The translations under genes and the position numbers were made by a program. Under the pieces are notes generated by a model. That model did no database searches. It had not been told where the DNA came from and saw nothing but the letters and a program-made list of their open reading frames with translations. 64,000 bases of DNA from an uncultured Tateyamaria sp. (GTDB taxonomy: Bacteria > Pseudomonadota > Alphaproteobacteria > Rhodobacterales > Rhodobacteraceae): NCBI RefSeq assembly GCF_947496075.1, contig NZ_CANMBJ010000006.1, positions 543,001 through 607,000 of the forward strand. The letters are read 5' to 3'. Each line of letters starts with the position of its first letter. Within the stretch, counting starts at the first letter, position 1. This document shows, piece after piece, positions 59,121-64,000 of this stretch.

Positions 59121-60203
59121 TTACTGCGGGATATCGCCTTCGATGCCTTCGACATAGAAGTTCATGCCAGCCAGGGTGCCATCATCGGCGGTCTCACCAT
59201 CTGCCAGGAAGGGCGAGCCGTCCTGCTTGTTCAGCGGGCCGGTGAACGCATGGTACGATCCATCCGCCAAAGCGGCCTTCATCGCCAGTGCCTCTTCCCT
59301 GACCTCGGCAGGAACAGCGTCCGAAATCTCGCCGATGCCAACCATGCCAGCGCCGATGCCGTCCCATGTGTCTTTGGACTCCCAAGTGCCGTCCATCACA
59401 GCGCGGGTGCGCGCGATATAGTAGGGGGCCCAGTCATCAATAATCGACGACACGCGCGGGAAGGGCGCGTACTGACCCATGTCCGACGCTTGGCCAAAGG
59501 TGACAACGCCACCGGCTTCCTGAGCCGCCGCTTGCGGTGCTGTCGAGTCGGTGTGCTGCAGTACCACGTCCGCACCCTGATCGATCAGGGTCTTGGCGGC
59601 GTCGGCTTCTTTTGCGGGGTCAAACCACGTGTAAACCCAGATGATCTTGAACTCGACATCCGGGTTCACCTTCTTGGCGTGGATATAGGCCGAGTTGATG
59701 CCACGGATCACCTCGGGGATCGGGAAGGACCCGATATAACCGATGGTGTTGGTCTTGGTCATCTTGCCCGCGATGTGACCCTGAATGGCACGGCCTTCAT
59801 AGAAGCGGGCCGAGTAGGTGGACACGTTCGGGTGCAGGCGCTTGTAGCCGGTCGCGTGCTCGAACTTCACATCCGGGAACTTGGCCGCGACGTTGTTTGT
59901 CGGGTCCATGTAGCCAAAGGACGTGGTAAAGATCAGGTCAGCCCCATCCAGTGCCATCTGAGTCATCACGCGCTCGCTGTCCGGACCTTCGGCCACGTTC
60001 TCTACGAACACGGTCTCAACCGCATCGCCGAACTCTTCCTCGACCGCAAGACGACCCTGATCATGCTCGTATGTCCAGCCGCCGTCGCCCACGGGCCCTA
60101 CATAGACAAAGCCAACCTTCGTTTTCTCATGGCCATCGGCATAGGCGCCGCCCGCCAGACCAAGCGCCAGCGCAGCACTTGCCATCAAAGTGGTGAATTT
60201 CAT
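59121..60203 (-). CDS. BMP family ABC transporter substrate-binding protein
   Basis: A 360-residue periplasmic protein of the basic-membrane-protein (PnrA/NupA-like) family, which normally binds nucleosides or purines. The signal peptide ends near GGAYADGHE. VGFVYVGPVGDGGWTYEHDQGR, FTTSFGYMDPTNNVAAKFPD and VVLQHTDSTAPQAAAQEAGG are typical. It is the last gene of a four-component operon (ATPase-permease-small protein-permease-binding protein), followed by a strong terminator. Confidence 0.9.
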   Translation of the reverse strand: MKFTTLMASAALALGLAGGAYADGHEKTKVGFVYVGPVGDGGWTYEHDQGRLAVEEEFGDAVETVFVENVAEGPDSERVMTQMALDGADLIFTTSFGYMDPTNNVAAKFPDVKFEHATGYKRLHPNVSTYSARFYEGRAIQGHIAGKMTKTNTIGYIGSFPIPEVIRGINSAYIHAKKVNPDVEFKIIWVYTWFDPAKEADAAKTLIDQGADVVLQHTDSTAPQAAAQEAGGVVTFGQASDMGQYAPFPRVSSIIDDWAPYYIARTRAVMDGTWESKDTWDGIGAGMVGIGEISDAVPAEVREEALAMKAALADGSYHAFTGPLNKQDGSPFLADGETADDGTLAGMNFYVEGIEGDIPQ

Positions 60204-60233
60204 TCAGGTAGTCTCCCCATTTAGGTGCGCCCC

Positions 60234-61154
60234 TTATCCCGAGGCGTGGAATGTGCGCCCCAGTGAGCCGGGGGCGCGTGATTTATCTGCGCTCAGAATC
60301 ACCAGAACGATGATCGTCACGACGTAGGGGGACATTGCCAAATACTCGACCGGAATGGCAACGCCCGCGCCCTGCAGGTTCAACTGGAGCTGGGTAATTC
60401 CGCCAAAAAGATAAGCACCCAGCAACACGCGCCAGGGCTTCCAGCTGGCAAACACAACCAGGGCGAGGGCAATCCACCCCACACCGGCTGTCATCCCCTC
60501 GGTCCACTGTGGCACGCGGATCAGCGAAATGTAGGCGCCACCCAGCCCGGCACAGGCCCCGCCAAACAGGATCGCCAACGTCCGGATGCGCTTGACCTTG
60601 TACCCTAGCGCATGGGCCGCATCGTGGTTTTCCCCCACTGCCCGCAGGACCAGCCCCATGCGGGTGAATTTCAGTACCGCCCACGTGGCGGCAACGATTC
60701 CAAGGCCCAGATAGACCATCAGGTCATGACCAAAGATGATCGGCCCGATGACCGGAATGTCAGCCAGTGGCCCCAGCGGCGTTGCCTCGGCACGGGGCGG
60801 TTTGATCCCCACATAGCTCTGCCCCATGAGCGACGACAACCCAAGGCCAAAAAGGGTGAGGGCAAGGCCCGATGCCACTTGGTTCGCCAGGGCCACCTGC
60901 GTGAGAAAGGCAAAAAGCAGGGACAGCACCGCGCCCCCGACAGCGGCAGCGATGAAGCCCACGGTGGGTGAGCCGGTGTTCACGGCAATGATAAAGCCAC
61001 AGACAGCGCCCGTGATCATCATCCCCTCGACCCCAAGGTTCAGGACACCGGCGCGTTCCACGACAAGCTCGCCGATGGCCGCCAGCAGAATGGGCGTCGC
61101 CGCCGCGATCATGGCAGCGATCAGGAGAATGGGATTGATGGCGGAAAGGTCCAT
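60234..61154 (-). CDS. BMP-type ABC transporter permease (NupQ/YufQ-like)
   Basis: A 306-residue, highly hydrophobic permease with about 8 membrane segments. GELVVERAGVLNLGVEGMMITGA is the hallmark of this branched-chain/nucleoside permease class. The ATG at 61154 lies one base after the stop of the small membrane-protein gene (TGACATG), showing coupling. It pairs with the permease encoded at 61461-62543. Confidence 0.9.
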   Translation of the reverse strand: MDLSAINPILLIAAMIAAATPILLAAIGELVVERAGVLNLGVEGMMITGAVCGFIIAVNTGSPTVGFIAAAVGGAVLSLLFAFLTQVALANQVASGLALTLFGLGLSSLMGQSYVGIKPPRAEATPLGPLADIPVIGPIIFGHDLMVYLGLGIVAATWAVLKFTRMGLVLRAVGENHDAAHALGYKVKRIRTLAILFGGACAGLGGAYISLIRVPQWTEGMTAGVGWIALALVVFASWKPWRVLLGAYLFGGITQLQLNLQGAGVAIPVEYLAMSPYVVTIIVLVILSADKSRAPGSLGRTFHASG

Positions 61155-61155
61155 G

Positions 61156-61464
61156 TCAGTGCCCGAACCCATGCAAGAATACGTGGAGCATCGCGCCACC
61201 CAGTGCAGCGCCACCCAGCATCAGCGTCGCATGCTGACGGCTTGGCCGGTGCACCCGTGCCAACCATGCGCGCAACCGGGGACTTGCAGTAAAGGGCGCG
61301 GCAAGCAGGACCAGAGCCGCCACCGCGTGCGCTCCAACAAAGACAAGCAGCGCCGTCAGGTCCAGCGGTTCTGGCGACATGATCTGCCGGTGTAGCATGA
61401 ACAGCATCATCGCGCCCATCACGAGGCCCAGCCACGTGGGTATCAAGGTTTGTCTTGTCATCAT
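61156..61464 (-). CDS. Small three-helix membrane protein in BMP transporter operon
   Basis: A 102-residue protein that I do not recognise. Three hydrophobic segments are predicted, at about residues 9-25, 36-58 and 80-98, with a His-rich C-terminus (HVFLHGFGH). Its ATG overlaps the stop of the first permease (ATGA), and its stop is one base before the second permease's ATG. This placement strongly suggests a stable part of the transporter or an assembly factor. No catalytic motif is visible. Confidence 0.75.
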   Translation of the reverse strand: MMTRQTLIPTWLGLVMGAMMLFMLHRQIMSPEPLDLTALLVFVGAHAVAALVLLAAPFTASPRLRAWLARVHRPSRQHATLMLGGAALGGAMLHVFLHGFGH

Positions 61465-62543
61465 GCTACCTCTGCCCGGCCGACCCGCACGCGGTAATTC
61501 GTCAACACGTCCAGCGCCAAAAGGAAGAACAGCAGCATGCCCTGAAACACCTGGATCGCCGCCGCAGGCAGACCCAGCTGCGACTGGGCAATGTCGCCGC
61601 CAATATATGTCAACGCCATCAGCAGTCCCGCGGCCACAATGCCCAGCGGGTTCAAACGACCCAGAAAGGCCACGATGATCGCCGTAAACCCGTAACCCAC
61701 ATTGAAATCAATGCTGATCTGACCCGATGGCCCCGCCACTTCGAACATCCCCGCAAGCCCCGCCAAAAGGCCGGACATGCCAAGACAGAACAGCACCAAC
61801 CGCCCCGGATTAACCCCGCCAAACTTGGCCGCCCGTGGCGCCTCACCCGTCACCCGAATGGCAAATCCCAACCGGTGCCGTGTCAGCAAAACATAGGCAA
61901 AGATGACGGCAATCAACGCGGCAACCACACCCCAATGCATGCCAGTGCCCGCAATGATCTCGGCGTTGTGCGCAGACGGATACTGTTGCAGGTTCCGCGA
62001 ACCGGGAAAGCCAAAGCCCTCCGGATTTTTCAGCAATCCCAACGACATCGATGCCAACAACTGCTCGGCCACATAGACCAGCATCAGCGACACCAAAATC
62101 TCATTGGTGCCAAACTTCACCTTCAAAACAGCAGGGATCATCGCCCACGCCCATCCACCCAAGGCCCCGGCCAACACCATGAAAGGAAAGATCAAAACAC
62201 TCTCTGTCGGAAAAAAGGCCAACCCGGCACCGGCACCGCAAATGGCCCCGACAATGTATTGTCCCTCGGCCCCAATGTTCCAGATGCCTGCTCGAAACCC
62301 CAAGGCCAGCCCAATGGCAATCAGCACCAGCGGCGCACCCTTGATCAGCAGTTGCGGCCGGTAAAAGAACGCAAACTCGCCAAAGATCGGCTCCCAGAAA
62401 ATCGTTGCAATGGCCTGCAACGGATCTTTGCCCAAAACAGCAAACAAGATCCCACCAAAGATCATGGTCAGCACCACCGCGAGCACCGGCGTGGCATAAG
62501 CCATAACAGCAGATGGCTGCGGACGCGCCTCGATCCGGATCAT
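61461..62543 (-). CDS. BMP-type ABC transporter permease (NupP/YufP-like)
   Basis: A 360-residue permease with about 9-10 membrane segments. GFRAGIWNIGAEGQYIVGAI, KFGTNEILVSLMLVYVAEQLL and FGGVNPGRLVLFCLGMSGLLAGLAG are class landmarks. The ATG at 62543 has GGAGGA upstream; the open frame continues further but is not conserved. Between it and the ATPase gene lies a 138-bp gap with a hairpin plus T-run element. Confidence 0.9.
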   Translation of the reverse strand: MIRIEARPQPSAVMAYATPVLAVVLTMIFGGILFAVLGKDPLQAIATIFWEPIFGEFAFFYRPQLLIKGAPLVLIAIGLALGFRAGIWNIGAEGQYIVGAICGAGAGLAFFPTESVLIFPFMVLAGALGGWAWAMIPAVLKVKFGTNEILVSLMLVYVAEQLLASMSLGLLKNPEGFGFPGSRNLQQYPSAHNAEIIAGTGMHWGVVAALIAVIFAYVLLTRHRLGFAIRVTGEAPRAAKFGGVNPGRLVLFCLGMSGLLAGLAGMFEVAGPSGQISIDFNVGYGFTAIIVAFLGRLNPLGIVAAGLLMALTYIGGDIAQSQLGLPAAAIQVFQGMLLFFLLALDVLTNYRVRVGRAEVA

Positions 62544-62643
62544 CCCCGCAGTCCTCCGGAATAGGGCAGCAGGTCGAACACCTCGGGGCTCCACCCATTC
62601 GGACCTGAAACCCTCCACTGGAGGCTTTCCAAGACGGTCCTCA

Positions 62644-62681
62644 TTCCCTGTTTCAAAAAAATCCCCCCCGGAGGGCTGGTC
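62644..62681 (-). repeat. Hairpin plus T-run repeat element, copy C
   Basis: On the minus strand CCAGCCCTCC-GG-GGGGGATTTTTTT then GAAACAGGGAA. It lies directly after the ATPase stop and before the first permease, so it may attenuate transcription inside the operon. The tail is shared with copies A and B. Confidence 0.6.
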
Positions 62682-64000
62682 TCAAACATGTGCAACCTCC
62701 ATCCCGTGGGCGCCGCCCAGCATCAAGCCAATCTGCTCGACATCCAGCCCCACAGTCGGACGCGGATCACTCAGCCGCCCTTCGTTCAGGGCCGCAAACC
62801 GGTCCGAGATTTCCATCAACTCATCCAGATCCTGCGAAATCGCAACCACGGCCGACCCGTCAGCCGCCAAATCAAGCAAGGCCTGTCGGATCGCTGCCGC
62901 CGCCGCCGCATCCACGCCCCAGGTCGGCTGGTTCACCACCAGCACCTCGGGGCGCTGCAATACCTCGCGGCCGATCACGAATTTCTGCAGGTTCCCACCC
63001 GACAGCGACCGCGCCGCATTGTCCGGCCCCGGCGTGCGCACGTCAAAACCCGCAATGATCCGTTCGGCGAAATCGCGGGTCTTGGTCCAATTCAGCATCC
63101 CGCGCCGCACCAACCCTTCGCGGGCGGCCCCGGTCAGCATCGCGTTCTCGGTCAGTGACATGTTGGGCGCCGCGGCATGACCCAACCGTTCTTCAGGGGC
63201 CGCCAGCACACCCAGACCGCGCCGCGCTTCCGGTCCGTTCTTCGCCAGGTCGCTGCCCTTGAACTGCACCATGCCGACGCCGCAGGGCAGTTCGCCTGAC
63301 AGAACGGCAAGCAATTCATCCTGCCCGTTGCCCGCGACACCGCCGATGCCCAGCACTTCTCCCGCCCGCACATCAAAGGAAATGCCCCGCAGGGACATGC
63401 CAAAGGCAGACGGCGATGCAACCGAAAGGCCCGTCACCGACAACAAAACCTCACCGGCGTCATGGGCGGCAGCCTTGGGCGTGGCAAGCGTGCTGCCCAC
63501 CATCATTTCGGCCATCGCGCGGGCCGACGTGTCGCGCGGCACGCAGTCGCCCACCACTTTGCCGCCGCGCAGGATCGTAGCGACGTCACACAGGGCGCGG
63601 ATTTCCTCCAGCTTGTGCGAGATATACAGGATCGCCGTGCCCTCCGCGCTCAGCTTGCGCAGGGTTTCAAACAGGATCTCGACCTCCTGCGGGGTCAGGA
63701 CGGACGTAGGTTCGTCCATGATCAACAGCTTGGGGTCCTGCAGCAGGCACCGAATGATCTCGACCCGCTGCCGCTCGCCCGCTGACAGATCACCGACAAC
63801 ACGGTCAGGGGACAGCGGCAGGCCATAGGTTTCGGACACCTCACGGATACGGGCCGCCAGCGTGCGCATGGGCGGTGGTGTCTCCATGCCAAGGGCAATG
63901 TTCTCGGCCACGCTCAGCGCGTCAAACAGCGAAAAGTGCTGGAACACCATGCCCACGCCCGCCGCCCGCGCCATACGTGGATCGGTGGGGGCAAAATCGC
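62682..64000 (-). CDS. BMP-type ABC transporter ATP-binding protein (partial)
   Basis: The 5' end, including the first Walker A, lies beyond the right edge; 439 codons are visible. It is a double ATPase of the sugar/nucleoside class. The first domain shows Q-loop MVFQHFSLF, signature LSAGERQRVEII and Walker B LLIMDEPTSVLT. The second shows IGGVAGNGQDELLAVLSGE, signature LSGGNLQKFVIGR and the degenerate VNQPTWGVDA. The visible reading frame is open to base 64000, so the gene is longer than the window. It is the first gene seen of the BMP operon. Confidence 0.9.
   Translation of the reverse strand, partial: DFAPTDPRMARAAGVGMVFQHFSLFDALSVAENIALGMETPPPMRTLAARIREVSETYGLPLSPDRVVGDLSAGERQRVEIIRCLLQDPKLLIMDEPTSVLTPQEVEILFETLRKLSAEGTAILYISHKLEEIRALCDVATILRGGKVVGDCVPRDTSARAMAEMMVGSTLATPKAAAHDAGEVLLSVTGLSVASPSAFGMSLRGISFDVRAGEVLGIGGVAGNGQDELLAVLSGELPCGVGMVQFKGSDLAKNGPEARRGLGVLAAPEERLGHAAAPNMSLTENAMLTGAAREGLVRRGMLNWTKTRDFAERIIAGFDVRTPGPDNAARSLSGGNLQKFVIGREVLQRPEVLVVNQPTWGVDAAAAAAIRQALLDLAADGSAVVAISQDLDELMEISDRFAALNEGRLSDPRPTVGLDVEQIGLMLGGAHGMEVAHV

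Noticed and set aside
1-64000. CRISPR arrays, insertion sequences, integrases, rRNA genes
   Set aside because: No direct repeats with regular spacers, no transposase or integrase motifs and no rRNA-like stretches seen.

Overview
The window looks like chromosomal DNA of a marine alphaproteobacterium of the Roseobacter group (Rhodobacteraceae). Base composition is GC-rich. The gene set fits: an agl-type alpha-glucoside operon, TRAP and BMP-family transporters, dimethylglycine dehydrogenase, PPK2 and GlxA-type regulation. Genes are tightly packed, with many 1-4 bp start/stop overlaps. I see no prophage, CRISPR array, insertion sequence or rRNA; there is one tRNA (Gln, TTG).

Layout. 1-1794: the 5' part of a fructose-type ABC binding protein, divergent from a ROK regulator, with a near-perfect 35-bp palindrome between them. 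1816-11102: an aglEFGAK-like alpha-glucoside operon, divergent from an aglR-like LacI regulator plus a GH1 beta-glucosidase; two CAAAGCGCTTTG-type operators lie in the divergent region. 11095-19754: a cluster that fits sulfolytic sulfoquinovose degradation (sulfo-SMO). It has an SsuD-like FMN monooxygenase, an aldo/keto reductase and a flavin reductase in one overlapping operon, followed by a TRAP transporter. Divergent to it are a GntR regulator, a Gfo/Idh/MocA protein (candidate NAD-dependent sulfoquinovosidase) and an SDR. This is the strongest candidate for an interesting system in the window.

19846-23498: a YdcF protein, a PEP mutase/isocitrate lyase family enzyme, a Sel1 protein and a di-heme cytochrome c peroxidase with no obvious start codon. 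23495-28548: an enoyl-CoA hydratase (CaiD-like), an ADP-forming acyl-CoA ligase and an acyl-CoA dehydrogenase, with a divergent GlxA/CdhR-type regulator; this suggests CoA-dependent breakdown of a carnitine- or betaine-like acid. 28545-32850: an RND efflux pump and adaptor. 33065-34666: a cyclooxygenase-like heme peroxidase. 34629-37590: an Asp/Glu racemase-family protein, an M24 hydrolase and a diaminopropionate ammonia-lyase-like enzyme in one coupled operon. 37683-41109: tRNA-Gln, a BON-MscS channel, a quinone reductase, RidA and an SH3 protein.

41226-50157 and on to 53202: a 2-hydroxyacid dehydrogenase, gamma-glutamyltransferase, D-lactate/glycolate dehydrogenase, a spondin-domain protein, dimethylglycine dehydrogenase, and a second RND adaptor and pump. 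53199-58944: a GH25 lipoprotein, a DAO-family flavoenzyme, an aldo/keto reductase, a DUF2461 protein, PPK2, a DUF465 protein and a lambda R-like wall hydrolase. 59121-64000: a BMP-type (nucleoside-like) ABC transporter containing an extra 102-residue membrane protein; its ATPase runs off the right edge.

Two families of short repeats recur between genes: hairpins with a GTAG/GTAAG foot, and a GC-rich hairpin followed by GATTTTTTGAAACAGGGAA. One copy of the second family lies in frame inside the start of a coding region.
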